Shown piece after piece: positions 35,901-46,620 of a stretch of 64,000 nucleotides of DNA. Each line of letters starts with the position of its first letter. The first letter of the stretch is position 1. The DNA is from Euptelea pleiosperma (Eukaryota; Streptophyta; Magnoliopsida; Ranunculales; Eupteleaceae). The stretch is from the NCBI GenBank assembly GCA_035048495.1, contig CM068547.1, positions 28,093,913-28,157,912 of the forward strand. The letters run 5' to 3'. Position numbers and translations under genes: made by a program. The notes under the pieces were generated by a model, which ran no database searches, was not told the origin of the DNA, and saw nothing but the letters and a program-made list of their open reading frames with translations.

Positions 35901-36396
35901 AATATAAATTAAGAACAATACGTGAAAATAAATTATCAAAGCATATATACTCTCAAAACCGATGGAATACCTGAGGAGTATTGTACTCAATGAAGCAATA
36001 ACCAAGGCTTTTCTTGGTTTCAGGATCAACAGGCATCCAAAGCCCATCTTCCTTGATTACACCAAGCTGACTATAAATTTTCCGAACAACGCCTTCCAGT
36101 TTCTCAAATTTCTCCGGCGGAACGACCGGGAGATTGTCGACAATGATGACATTACCAAACCCTTGTTCGAGCTCCAGCAGATTTTCTTCTTGGCGTAGCT
36201 CATCCTCGTCATCACTACAGAAACAAAATCAGGATCTGAAGATTGAAAGAACTAGGGCTAGTAGGGTTAGGGTTTTGTACCTTGGGATGCTAAAATCTTC
36301 GCCAGGAGGAAGTGTTATACTATCTAAGTCCACTGTAGAAAGATCGATTCCAAGTCGATTGGCCATCTCTTCAATTTCCTCCATGGAAACAACCAT
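26964..36396 (-). CDS. TIF3B1: eukaryotic translation initiation factor 3 subunit B (copy 1, complete)
   Basis: Eleven exons on the minus strand: 36396-36281, 36214-35971, 35484-35338, 34546-34418, 29325-29197, 29116-29033, 28943-28819, 28721-28523, 28395-27863, 27697-27589, 27314-26964. All are GT-AG and in phase, giving 721 residues (Arabidopsis about 712). If the second ATG (36384) is used, 717. The N-terminal RRM is at about 60-143 (VIIVDNL and KSLGYCFIEY as RNP-like motifs). An eIF2A-type beta-propeller follows to about 600. The tail has F-L-W-R-P-R-P-P-S-F-L and an acidic run. eIF3b is a scaffold of the cytosolic eIF3 complex at the 40S subunit, binding eIF3a, g and i. Intron 4 is about 5.1 kb and repeat-filled. 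A second copy lies at 55822 onward. Confidence 0.94.
30432..31322. mobile_element. hAT-like insertion in intron 4 of eIF3b copy 1
   Basis: The inserted 891 bp begin CCAGGAAATAAATTT and end AAATTTATTTCCTT, an inverted pair. Flanks 'aacttaga' and 'ggcctaga' resemble a worn 8-bp duplication. The paralogous intron reads straight through the site (59630-59641, 'ttttcataggctagactaaac'). Repeated 'gaaatatttc' words lie inside. No transposase is visible. Confidence 0.65.
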
Positions 36397-36884
36397 CTCT
36401 ACTGCGCAGGAGAGCTGTTACATGCAGGCTAAAAAATCATAAATTCAGAGTCCAAAGGGTGATAACTATCGAAAGCTCACATTAACAAACCCTATAATAT
36501 GCAGGCTAAAAAATCCCTAATCACCCTACTACAAAACCCTAAAACGTTCAGGCCAAGCAAAGCAGTTACAACATAACCAAATAAGAGTTCAAACAAACGG
36601 GGAGCAGTAATCGAACCTGAAACCGTCGACGGAGCAGCTAGACTTCCGAAACAACGAGCAGACCGGCGATGGAGAGAGAGAGAGAGAGAGAGGCGACCAG
36701 CAATGACGAGAGAGAGAATGAGAGGCGACCGGTGTTGGCGAGATCAGCAGCGTTGCAATGAGAGAGTGTGAGAGAGAGAGAGAGGAGGGGGTTAGGGTTT
36801 TTAGAAGAAAGAAGCAGAAAGGGGTGGCGTTTGTCAAGGAAAACGATGTAACAAGCTATACTGAATTTTTCAAAGCGGAGCACG
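36397..36884 (-). promoter_or_regulatory. eIF3b copy 1 leader and promoter, with a probable 5' UTR intron
   Basis: On the minus strand a CAG|GTTCG donor near 36617 and an AACAG|CTCTCC acceptor near 36412-36413 fit a leader intron of about 200 bp before the start codon. GA/CT repeats lie at about 36668-36691 and 36768-36784. An FB-family element begins at 36886, so the promoter is probably short or includes it. Confidence 0.45.
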
Positions 36885-36885
36885 A

Positions 36886-37165
36886 TTTTTGTTACTCACC
36901 GCTGTCATCTGGGCCCACTGACCGCATGGATGTTTATCCCACCCCTTGGTGGATGTACAAACCAAATATCACCCGGATCGGTAATTTCTAACCATTATAT
37001 TTAGTACTCTTCAGGGTGTGCTTATAGCCCTTGAATTCAACCATTTTTTTTAGCACTTAAATCAACGGCTAAAAATCATCAAACAAGCTGATTTTTGGTA
37101 TGAATGTCAACTTAGGGGTGGGCTAAACATCCATCCGGTCAGTGGGACCAGATGGCAGCAATGAG
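36886..37165. mobile_element. FB-family foldback MITE, second subfamily, at the eIF3b copy 1 promoter
   Basis: Inverted arms: 'cactgaccgcatggatgtttatcccaccccttggtgg' (in blocks) against 'aggggtgggctaaacatccatccggtcagtggga'. The core has 'aacggctaaaaatcatcaaacaagctgatttttggtatg'-like words. Sister of 25640-25930. Confidence 0.65.
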
Positions 37166-37256
37166 ACTAGAAAAGACTAGAAAATCCCTACAAAAGCTAT
37201 TGGATCGGATGTTATCGAAAAAATTTAGATGCAGAAGCAGTCGATACAGAGGGCTC

Positions 37257-37545
37257 TCGTGGCCCTACGTAGCTCAATATTTTGGGCCCACTAGCCGCTT
37301 GGATGTTTAGCCCATCCCTCGGTGGATATATATACCAAAAAATCAGCTTGCTCGATAATTTCTAGCCGTTAGATTAAGTATTCAAAAACTATGCAGAAAG
37401 CATGCTTCAATCCAATGGCTAGAATCAAACCTACAGAAGTGCTAAAATCTATGGCTAGATAAAACCAATCAGATTGATTCTTGGTATGTATATCCACAAA
37501 GGGGTGGATTAAACATCCATGCACTAGTGGGCCTAGAAATTGAGC
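37257..37545. mobile_element. FB-family foldback MITE
   Basis: The left arm has 'gggcccactagccgcttggatgtttagcccatccctcggtgg' (in blocks) and 'aaaatcagcttgctcga'. The right arm is inverse, with 'attgattcttggtatgtatatccacaaaggggtggattaaacatccatgcactagtgggcc' (in blocks). It is followed at about 37610-37735 by a LINE-like tail 'gatctccttttatttatataag' plus A-run. Confidence 0.6.
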
Positions 37546-37844
37546 TAGGTATGACCACAAGAGCCCTCTGCATCAAGTATCAACTGCATCCAAAGTCCTC
37601 TGCATCTAATTTTTAGGGACATGGTTTTCAGGTTTGATTAAATCATGTTCTAGCTTTCCCTCCCCTATCTTCGTTTTGTACCTTGAGATCTTCGTGATCT
37701 CCTTTTATTTATATAAGAAAAAAAAATCCTATGCATCTAAATTTTTTCCCTCTTATAGATTTGGAATGAAACTTCACCCATGTAATTAGCAATTGAATCC
37801 CTGATTGGTCTATCACACATTCGAAGTGTCTGAGATACTTGCCA

Positions 37845-38108
37845 AATCAATAGAGACCAATGACGGTATGGTTGTTTGAGACATCTCTAGGTGGACCTAG
37901 GTACCAAAAACTAGCTTGATTAGTGATTTTCAACCTTGGATATTTGTACCCAAAATAATGCTCAAATACTACGGTTAAAAAATCAATCCACAATGACTCT
38001 TCGAAAACACTAATCAAGTTGATTTTTGCTCTGTAAGTCCACCTAGGGTTGGACTAAACATCCATACGGACATTGATCTCTAAGAGTGTGCCATGTGGCT
38101 CATATTAA
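37845..38108. mobile_element. FB-family foldback MITE
   Basis: Left 'agagaccaatgacggtatgg' and 'gacatctctaggtggacctagg' pair with right 'cctagggttggactaaacatccatacgg' and 'cattgatctctaagagtgtgcc'. It ends in 'gccatgtggctcatatt', the family terminus. Confidence 0.65.
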
Positions 38109-38684
38109 CGCATCTCAGCAAGGTTCTACTCGATATCGGTATATCCGAAATTCCGAATCCATATCCGAATATCAAAAAATATCTGAATTCGAATTGGATA
38201 TCTAAAAACTTGGGATAATATATGAGTTTTCGAATATTAATTTGAATTTAAATTCGAATTTTTGACTATCTATTGATAACCCTAACCCCAAGCCTAGGTC
38301 TCCCATCCCAAGATTGAGCTTGGCCTGAAAAAATCCAAGTTTTATTGGGCCCAAAACCCCAAAAGTCAAAAATGTGAAAATTCAAAATACGAGTTTTATT
38401 GAGTTTTATTGAGCTTGAAACATTGGTTAGCTAGCTTGGAGTCTAGTGGTTAAACTCGCAAATAATTGATTTATTTTGTGTATTTTTTTTGTTTTAATTA
38501 TATAATCTTCATAGCTTTCAAAAAAAATAAAAAATTATACGATCTTCATAAATCCATTATTACACGCATACATTATGAAAAATGTAGATTTGCAATAAGG
38601 AAACAATATAAATATGTTACTTACCTATTGGCAATTGATCAAAACTACAATCTTATTTTTTCTTAGCTCTTATTAAACTTAGTC
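38109..38684. other. spacer, nothing certain
   Basis: A 'cgaatatccgaat' rich stretch (38130-38270) resembles part of the hAT-like element at 40856-41681, which also contains 'atccaattcgaat' words. It may be a truncated relative. No gene. Confidence 0.35.
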
Positions 38685-38689
38685 CTTAT

Positions 38690-40062
38690 TGTGGGGGGAA
38701 AATATTTGATCTAACCCACACAATCTTTGAGGTTAAAACGACTCGTATCTCAAGGTAGATATTTTCAGGTGGCAAGAATTTAGAGCTACAATGTCTGGAT
38801 GATTCCTTATGTCGACTGATGTGATAATACTCCTCAGGGAAGGTGGTGGTGCACCTGTTGACAATACTCCAACGCTCAAGTCAGTATCTAGTGTTTTTCT
38901 CTGATTAACACTTTAGATAGAAAAGATGATAAGGTCAGAGGAGGGTAGATATCGTATCTAGAGCGCAAGGTTCAGATCCCTTCTCCAGTTTAAGTCATAA
39001 TGTATTTATAGAGTTGGAAATGGCATGACTCATGCCCTACGTGTCCACTTCTCGTTAGTAATTAGATTCTATCTAGGAAGATTCTATTATAAAACAACAT
39101 CTTCATGTTGGATATGAACTTCCTCTATTCAGTTGTATCTGAAATGACTGAGGTGGCAGCCTACGTGACAGATATTTGAATGGAAAATTATGGGAATTGG
39201 TGTAGTGATCAAATTTGTCACCACGAGGCGATAATATAGTAGAAAAACAGGTAATTAATCTATTGGTCAAGATACTTACATGTTCGTGTATTCTGTTGTT
39301 GTTTACTTGTCGGAAAATGGTAGAATGCTATGCCTGCCAAGTATCGTGGCATTTGCTGGGGAAGGTTGAATACCTTACCCACCAAGTATAGTGAAGGACT
39401 AGTCAGAAAATGGTGAACTCCCATAATCGTTAAATCCCATGGAACTTGCTGGGAAGGGTTGATTGCCTTAATCGCCAAGTATATATTGAACTTGCCGGGG
39501 AAGGGTTGATTGCCTTAACCGCCAAGTATCATGAAGGACTTGTCAGGAGATGGTGAACTTTCATAACCGCTAAATCCTGTGGAACTTACCGGAAATGGTT
39601 GATTGCCTTAACCGCTAAATATATATTGAACTTGTCAGGGAAGGGTTGATTGCCTTAATCGCCAAATATATATTGAACTTGCCGGGGAAGGGTTGATTGC
39701 CTTAGCTGCCAAGTATCATGAAGGGCTTGTCGGGAGATGGTGAACTTCCATAACCGCTAAATCTCGTAGAACTTGTCGGGAAGGGTTGATTGCCTTTATG
39801 ATGAATTTATTGTGTTATATGAATGCATTCTGTTACTAACCTGTCCCAACTTGAATTCTCCTCGTATGTTGGTCGGCACATATCCCTTTTCTGATGTGCT
39901 CGATATTTATTGAAATGACCTTGATAGCTGTCCCTGTAAATGCCTTCGGCGCATTTAATTAAGCGTGCTTCGAGGTGCCAGGTGTCAATTGTATGTATTC
40001 CATGTGTGCAGTTACAGTGACACGTGTCGAACTCTGATTGGCTGGAAAATACGATACCCACA
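38690..40062. mobile_element. solo LTR, 1373 bp, with CTTAT target duplication
   Basis: It begins TGTGGGGGG and ends ATACCCACA, so short inverted LTR ends TGTGGG/CCCACA are intact, and CTTAT occurs on both sides (38685-38689 and 40063-40067). There is no primer-binding site or coding region attached, so it is a solo LTR left by recombination between two LTRs. The sequence 'ggtgcacctgttgacaatactcc' is of a kind seen in plant Gypsy LTRs, so I lean to Gypsy. Confidence 0.82.
39285..39800. repeat. minisatellite inside the solo LTR
   Basis: Repeated unit of roughly 57 bp, 'aacttgccggggaagggttgattgccttaaccgccaagtat' (in blocks), about nine imperfect copies. Units ending in 'catgaaggacttgtcaggagatggtgaac' alternate with units ending in 'atatattgaac', giving a higher-order period of several units. 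Confidence 0.7.
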
Positions 40063-40067
40063 CTTAT

Positions 40068-40855
40068 CTTTTAGGTCGATTAGAATTGTTGAACTTGCAA
40101 GCTAGCTTATTATTTTAATGGGAAATAAATTAAAACATATATATCTAATTTGTATTCAGTAGAAACCTATTGGCTAATTTACTTTTCAAAACTCCATTCC
40201 ATTATTTGAGTTTTAAATTGCCCTTACACTTCGATATTATTAAAGGTCATGTCATTCTATAACTAAATGACTAAAATGCACATAATCAAAGAGTGCCATG
40301 TGGCACTACAACCAAACTTGTAATATTAAACAAATAGTACTGAGTAAGAAAGTTTAAATGGTACAATGGTCCCTTAACATTACTCTTATGATCGCATAAC
40401 GACAGGGCATCATCAGTCATGCAATTTATCTAAGTAAAGAAGTCAAAATATTATTATTTTATTATTATTTTTTCAAAAATAACTTTGATAACAGTAATAG
40501 AAAGTTTTTATTTTCATTATAATAACCATTATAATAGATTTTTTTTTACTGTTGGGCGGTTGTTTGCCTCCGATTGTGTCAACACTATGATCTCGATATG
40601 CTTATAACCATAAACTTCACTCCTCATAAGATTTTTGGGTCCCTCAAGTAAGCTATGTCCCATTTCACTCACGAAGTGGCATAAACATTGATACAGATAA
40701 AACCTAAAAATTATATACATCATTATAGAGATAGATGTTCTAAGATAAAGCCTAATAATTATATATATCATTATAGAAATATATGTTCTAACAACGGAAG
40801 AGTATGACGAACAAGAAGTTATTCTACGTGTTACAAGAGAATCGACATTAATGAT
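40068..40855. other. AT-rich spacer
   Basis: Contains 'atggtacaatggtcc' and 'ataacagtaatagaaag...cattataataacc' words that may be a worn CGTTATAACGG-family element (about 40345-40545). A 60-bp duplication ('atatacatcattatagagatagatgttctaa') is visible at about 40705-40790. No gene. Confidence 0.35.
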
Positions 40856-41681
40856 TAGGGGTGTCAATGGATAGTCAAGAATTTGAATAATCGGATATTA
40901 TTCAATAATTTTAGATATCATATTCAAATAAATTTTTATATTTAAATACTTTTCAGATACGGATTCAACTATGGATATATCTGTTTTGATAATATGTGAT
41001 CCGGTATATTACATAAATATAATAATTATAATTATTATATATATAATCGATTTTTTTATAAGTCAAATGCATTAAGAAGGATCGAGAAGATCTCAAAATA
41101 GAATAGAACATAAAAAAAAGAAACAAAGAAAATAAAATAAGAACGTCCAATGAAGGCAACATATGAGCTAATTTATTCACATAATGGTATCAAACCTAAA
41201 CACAATATCATTGAAGAAGACACCTCTCATCTCTTAGAAGCCTTAACGTTAATGAGAATCTCATGTATGGGATGTTCCTTGTCCCTAAATGTTCTACCAT
41301 TCCTCTTCAACCAAATTACCCATATCACCACATAAGGTACCATTCTCTAATGAATTTTCTTTCTACTTGAGAAAGTTAATTTGGGCCACCCACTTAGTAA
41401 AAATTAGTCAAAAAACTGTGCTAACAAAGCACCTGATATAGGAATACATCTATAAGGTTATTTTAATTGGATCAAACCCCAACAATACTGATTTAGAATA
41501 TCCAATTGAATAATATCCAATTTAAATAATATCTATAAGGTTATTTAATAGGATTTAAATTTAAATATTGATTTAGAATATCCAATTGATTTTGAATCGA
41601 ATTCAGATATCAAATATTTTTTGGATTCAAATTCACTGATATTCTTATACTCAATTCGAATAATATCCATTTACAACCCTA
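40856..41681. mobile_element. hAT-like element, 826 bp, containing a LINE 3' fragment
   Basis: Ends TAGGGGTGTCAATGGATA and TATCCATTTACAACCCTA are inverted repeats. Flanks ttaatgat (40848-40855) and ttaatggt (41682-41689) match in 7 of 8 bases, as for hAT insertions. The inside is rich in palindromic 'gaatatcc' words. Between about 41050 and 41420, on the minus strand, a LINE zf-RVT segment reads 'VIWVIWLKRNGRTFRDKE', with an A-run at its 3' side near 41050: a truncated LINE that landed in the element. Confidence 0.7.
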
Positions 41682-42586
41682 TTAATGGTGATGAAATTTG
41701 ACAATGGAGAGTTGTTTTATACATGTATAACTTGATTGGATAAATTCTTTATCAGGGAGGATGTGTCACGAATGTCTTGCACACAAATGTTCTATAGTGG
41801 ACCATTTGTACCATTTACAACATAACACACACAACTCAATCACATATACATTTTTTAATGAAGGTCTTAGTTAATACAGTAAATATGCTAATGAATACTT
41901 TTTAATCACATAAAATTTATCAAAAAAATGATCAGTCAAACATATGAATGAGGAAATAAGTAATATACACAAGATCTATACAAATAGGTTTTCAAATCTC
42001 ATTAACATATGTATTGTCCTTTATGTTATTTTATAAAGTTTAATCATCTGAGTTATGATAGAAAAATTCAAATGCGACATTCGTATGGAGGCAATTTTAA
42101 AAATTTTCAAGATACATAAAATCACATGAAATCAACTAACAAAAACTTGATTATCTAATTATCATTATATTAATAAAAGATATATTATATTTATGAAAAT
42201 ACAAATATTTAAATTATTAACTTTATTAAATTCTAAATAATTATATAACTTACAACAAATAAGGTTAAATTTGATATTAATGTGTTTGATTTATTAAATT
42301 AAATTAAATTTAGACGAATTAATAAATGTCAACATAGGATATTAGATCCATTAAATCAATTTAAAGTCAATACAAGTAAAAAAAAATATAATAGCACCAA
42401 GTCACCAAATCCCAATAAATGATTATCTTATATAGACATATATATTCTTACATTAATTAATTAGAATAAAAAAGATTACTTAAGTGCTATTAATAAAAGA
42501 CTTGGTCTATACTTATTACTAATATGCTCTATGGTTAAAAGTAAAAGAATTCTACTAAAAAAGATAAGGTGCTAAATTAATTCAAG
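41682..42586. other. AT-rich spacer between hAT-like element and eIF3b fragment
   Basis: No coding region, repeat arm or RNA signal that I can support. Very AT-rich with many short A/T runs. Confidence 0.4.
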
Positions 42587-43422
42587 ATCTGCTCGTCAAC
42601 AGAATAATAGTGAATTTTTTTTCTTGACAAAATTTCAAAAATAAAAACAATTATAAATTTTTAAATACAGGGACCTCTTTTATATGAGCAATGCACGTTG
42701 CTTCAACACAATAGCCTGACGGGCTAGTGCATTAAGATTTTCCATTATATAACTTTACAATCGAATCTAGTCTTAATCAGGTAAAGTAATCAATAGAATT
42801 CATCAGATCAAGATCATTATATTAGAGGGACGCAACTGGGGTTGTTTGTTGCACGTTTCTATTAAATATCGATTTTGAAAGAAAAGGTTTTAACAAATGC
42901 GCAATATAAATTAAGAACAATGCGTGAAAATAAATTATCAAAACATATATACTCTCAAAACCGATGGAATACCTAAGGAGTGTTATACTCAATGAAGCAA
43001 TAACCAAGGCTTTTCTTGGTTTCAGGATCAACAGGCATCTAAAGCCCATCTTCTTTGATTACACCAAGCTGACTATAAATTTTCCGAACAACGCCTTCCA
43101 GTTTCTCAAATTTCTCCAACGAAACGATCGGGAGATTGTCGACAATGATGACGTTACCAAACCCTTGTTCGAGCTCCAGCAGACTTTCTTCTTGGCGTAG
43201 CTAATCCTCGTCATCACTACAGAAACAAAATCAGGATCTGAAGATTGAAAGAACTAGGGCTAGTAGGGTTGGGTTTTGTACCTTGGGACGTTAAAATCCT
43301 CGCCAAGAGGAAGTGTTATACTATCTAAGTCCACTGTAGAAAGATCGATTCCAAGTTGATTGGCCATCTCTTCAATTTCCTCCATGGAAACAACCATCTC
43401 TACTGCGCAAGAGAGTTGTTAC
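42587..43422 (-). pseudogene. eIF3b fragment (exons 1 and 2 only), disrupted
   Basis: This 836-bp block matches copy 1 at 35584-36420, covering exon 1 (43397-43282), intron 1, exon 2 (43216-42973) and part of intron 2. Because introns are kept, it came from DNA duplication, not from mRNA. Exon 1 and the splice sites are still readable. Exon 2 has three in-frame TAG codons: at 43201-43203 (Glu in copy 1), 43039-43041 (Trp) and 42973-42975 (last Gln). No other eIF3b exons adjoin it. Confidence 0.9.
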
Positions 43423-43734
43423 AGACAAAATCCAAAAATAATACTAACTTCTTTAGTTATCAAAAAAATAAAAAAAACCCTAAAAGTGAGAAGTATTTTA
43501 GGTTTGATCAATCGAAGAGAGCTAAGTAGGTTTCTCCTCCAATCTCTTATCTGCCCCTAGTGGACCCGAAATTACTTGATCGGATTTTTAGGTTGATCGG
43601 ATCCACTGACAGCTCTACCCAAGTTGGGCCTAAAAATTTTGAAACCCATGCCTGAGTCCCCCACACCGAGCTCAGCCCAAACTCAAGCCCGATACCCGAG
43701 CTTTAGTATTTTAGGTTTTGGCTTAGGGTTTTAG

Positions 43735-44035
43735 AGATCACTGACCCGCATCGATGTTTACTCTAAGTGGACCCCCCTACAGACCAAAAACTAGCCTTGT
43801 TAGTAATTTCTAACAGTTGGATTGGAGTCGTTTTTCATGGGTTGATTTTTAATGCTAGAATTTGAGTATTATTTGGGTTGCTCAGATCCAAAGGTTTGAA
43901 ATCACTAATCGTATTGATTTTTGGTATTTAGGTCTCCATCTACGGATGGGACGGTCACTGATGTTTAAGTCTCTAAAAAACAGAGGAATGGAAAACAGAC
44001 TAAAACTTCTATCACAACGCGTTGTGACCTGCTAC
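43735..44035. mobile_element. FB-family foldback element, worn copy
   Basis: Contains 'cactgacccgcatcgatgttta', 'gaccaaaaactagccttgttagtaatttctaac', 'catgggttgatttt', then the inverse side 'gaaatcactaatcgtattgatttttgg' and 'ggatgggacggtcactgatgttta'. The ends are worn. Confidence 0.5.
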
Positions 44036-44064
44036 AATACGAGCCACGTGGGACACTCTTAGTG

Positions 44065-44747
44065 TGTGGGGCAAAAATCCCACAACTCCACGATGTTTGA
44101 GATGCTCTGTCTGAAGTGGCCGATTTGAACCTATTTTCTTGCTGTGAAGTCTGTGTAGAGTGGCCAAATATAGTGAAAATAGCAGATAGAATGGGTACCT
44201 AAAACAAACTCTGCCAGTGGGATTCCACCTTTAGAGCCTTCGATGATTAAGTTAGTTTCTTTCTTAATTTGATTTGCCGTGTTTAGTGTTTAGTATTGCG
44301 TACCTTATTTTTGGTCGATCATCTTCTCTATTTATAGGATCATCTCTTTCTGATGTGTAAAGATGCTCATATTCAAAATATCTATTTGGTCGGTTAGAGA
44401 CTTTTATCCTTTGCATGACGTGTATCATGACGTGTTGGAATCCGTACTCTTGGTGGCGAATCTCGCTTGTCTGTTAGTCTGTTATTATAGTGAAGTCTAT
44501 CAACTCGGCAGTAACTGACCTCAGTAATCTCGACAAACAACTATATACTTTATCTCGATCACGTCGGATATTTCTGATACCTTGTATCTTGGTTACTTTG
44601 GCATACTGCTGTATACTTTATCTCGATCACGTCGGATATTTCTGATACGTTGTATCTCAGTCACTTCGGCCAGTTGCTGTATACTTTGTCTCGATCACGT
44701 CAGATCTTTCTGATGCATTTTATCTTCTCCTTAAAACAGTACCCATA
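44065..44747. mobile_element. solo LTR, 683 bp, inserted in a foldback arm
   Basis: Starts TGTGGGGC and ends ACCCATA, compatible with TGTGGG...CCCACA ends with one worn base. Flanks TAGTG (44060-44064) and CAGTG (44748-44752) differ by one base. The interrupted foldback arm gives independent support for the borders. No internal retrotransposon sequence is present. Confidence 0.6.
44544..44747. repeat. 68-bp tandem repeat, three copies, in a solo LTR
   Basis: Units begin 'tatacttt' at 44544, 44612 and 44680 and share 'tctcgatcacgtcggatatttctgata'. Period is 68 bp in both steps. Confidence 0.85.
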
Positions 44748-45024
44748 CAGTGGACGCTAACCGTATAGATGTTTGGCCAGTCCATCGGTGGACATTCAAA
44801 CCAAAAATCAGCCCGATTAGTGATTTACAACCTTTGGATCTTTGCACCCAAATAACGCTCAATAATGCTCAAATTCATACGGTTAAAATCAACCTGTGAA
44901 AATAACGTCAATCTAACGCTTAGAAATGACTGATCAGGTTTATTTTGGGTTTGTAGGCCCACCTAATGATGGCCAAACATCCATACGGTCAGCATCTACT
45001 AAGAGTGTGCCACATGGCTCATAT

Positions 45025-45630
45025 TTTACTCTAGAAAATAGAGTTCAATCAAAGAAAAACATACTCTCCACGCTTTACTTCAAAAATAGAAAAAGAAAAG
45101 AAAAAAAATCGAGAAAAAAAGGAAAAAAGGGTTTTGAGCAGAGAATCAGAAAATAATGGAAAAGATCTATAAGAAATAATAGTATAATCGAAGAATAGAA
45201 GAAAACTGTAAAAAAAAATGAGAATTTTTTGAGAAGAAACTGAAAAAAAAAAAGAAAAAAGATTTGAATGAGAGAACCATTTCGAGGTGGGATTTCTGTG
45301 AATAATTCTCCACGTCGATTTCCTCTTCCAAATATCTGACCCCAAGCTCTACTTTGAATGATCACATGGCCATGGAGAAACTAAAAGCCAAAATAAATGC
45401 ATTATAACCGTCAAATTTATTAGCCCTTCCGTAATAAGATCATTATAATCGTCAGATTTATTAGATTCCTTTGGCAGACATCCAAACCAATGAGAAAAAT
45501 CTGATGGTGAATTATCATCCAACTGGACTGAGGAGATGTGCTTTTTGATTGATTACATGGTCCGGAGTCCATGGATGTTAACATGGTGCACAGTGGTGTC
45601 GTTTTGCCGTTGGCCAAAATTATACCATGG
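45025..45630. other. A-rich spacer
   Basis: Contains an A/G-rich run (45060-45270) whose long open frames on the opposite strand are low-complexity Phe/Ser strings. No gene. Confidence 0.5.
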
Positions 45631-46329
45631 TTTTAAAAATGACCGTTTAAACGGTTTTAACGGTCATTTAAACATTAACGCCCCAAGCCCATTTCTATTA
45701 AAACTGTTAGCATTATGTGGCCCATACGTGGCTCATAAGAAGTCCATCATGTGACCCATTGGTTTTGGTTTCCTAAAAGGCTTGGATTCTATATTAAGAG
45801 TTTCCTAATCATAAACCTCCACCTACAACTTCATTGAAATTAGTAAGTGAAAGTTTCTAATTGCACTAGGATTCTTGATGGGTTAGAATCCTAGTGTTTC
45901 TATTCTTAAGATCTTGGGTTCCCTCTCTCCATCTATAAAAGGAGCACAAGCCATTCCCATCTATGCAAGTTCTCATTGGAGTGTGCATATGAGAAGATTA
46001 GAGAGAGAAGAACCGAGTCTTCCCTCCTCCACATTCGTTCGTGTTTTTCAACAATTCAAACGCCAAGCAAAGTTGTTGCATCAATGGAGAAAGGTACACC
46101 GTTCTTTCTTTATTTCTTTTCATAGTCTAAGGACCTCGAAAAATGTGTTTATCAAGATTGTGGGAATGGTTTGATGTTCTAATAAGAGTGCATCAACAAG
46201 ATGTGGAAGTGCTAACATGTGTTATCAGAGCCACGATTCGGGTTTTTGCATTTTTCGGGTTTCAACGTCATGTTTGAAAGTTGCAAAACGTGATTTTATC
46301 TCTTCTTTGTCCACTGTTTTTCGGTCACC

Positions 46330-46620
46330 AGAGTTGCTTTTGGTCCATTGTCGGCCATGAGGTAACTCCATTGGTGTTGGTGTCCGGGCAAACAAAGGTT
46401 ATAGGAGTGTGGGGCCATCGATCAAAGTTGGCCCCTGTGCAAATCTGGTTTGCTGATTTTTGGATAGAAAAATATGTTTTTTCCACAACTTTGGTCGTCG
46501 TTTTCCGGTCACCGGATTGTCACCGGTTGTCGGGGCTACTGTTGATCCATTGTAGGCCATGAGGTGACTCCATTGGTGTTGGTGTCCCGACAAACGGAGG
46601 TTTTTGGACTGCGAGACCGT
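46330..46620 (+). repeat. tandem duplication in the Copia leader
   Basis: 'ttggtccattgtcggccatgagg...ccattggtgttggtgtc' near 46340-46385 recurs as 'ttgatccattgtaggccatgagg...ccattggtgttggtgtc' near 46550-46595, with 'caccgg/caccag' words before and 'caaagttgg' after. The period is about 210 bp. Confidence 0.65.

Larger units (their letters stand above)
44036..45024. mobile_element. FB-family foldback MITE interrupted by a solo LTR
   Basis: The left terminus 'acgagccacgtgggacactcttag' (44038-44062) continues after the LTR with 'gtggacgctaaccgtatagatgtttggcc'. The right arm ends 'actaagagtgtgccacatggctcatat'. Without the LTR it would be a normal member of about 300 bp. Confidence 0.7.

Noticed and set aside
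36589..36883. Two Ser/Leu-rich open frames upstream of eIF3b
   Set aside because: They are CT-microsatellite translations in the leader region; the repeat itself explains them.
39285..39800. Possible CRISPR-like regular repeat
   Set aside because: Eukaryotic context, repeats are contiguous and imperfect without unique spacers, and lie in an LTR.
45049..45365. Overlapping 96- and 98-codon open frames rich in Phe and Ser
   Set aside because: They are the opposite strand of an A/G-rich low-complexity run and have no family features.
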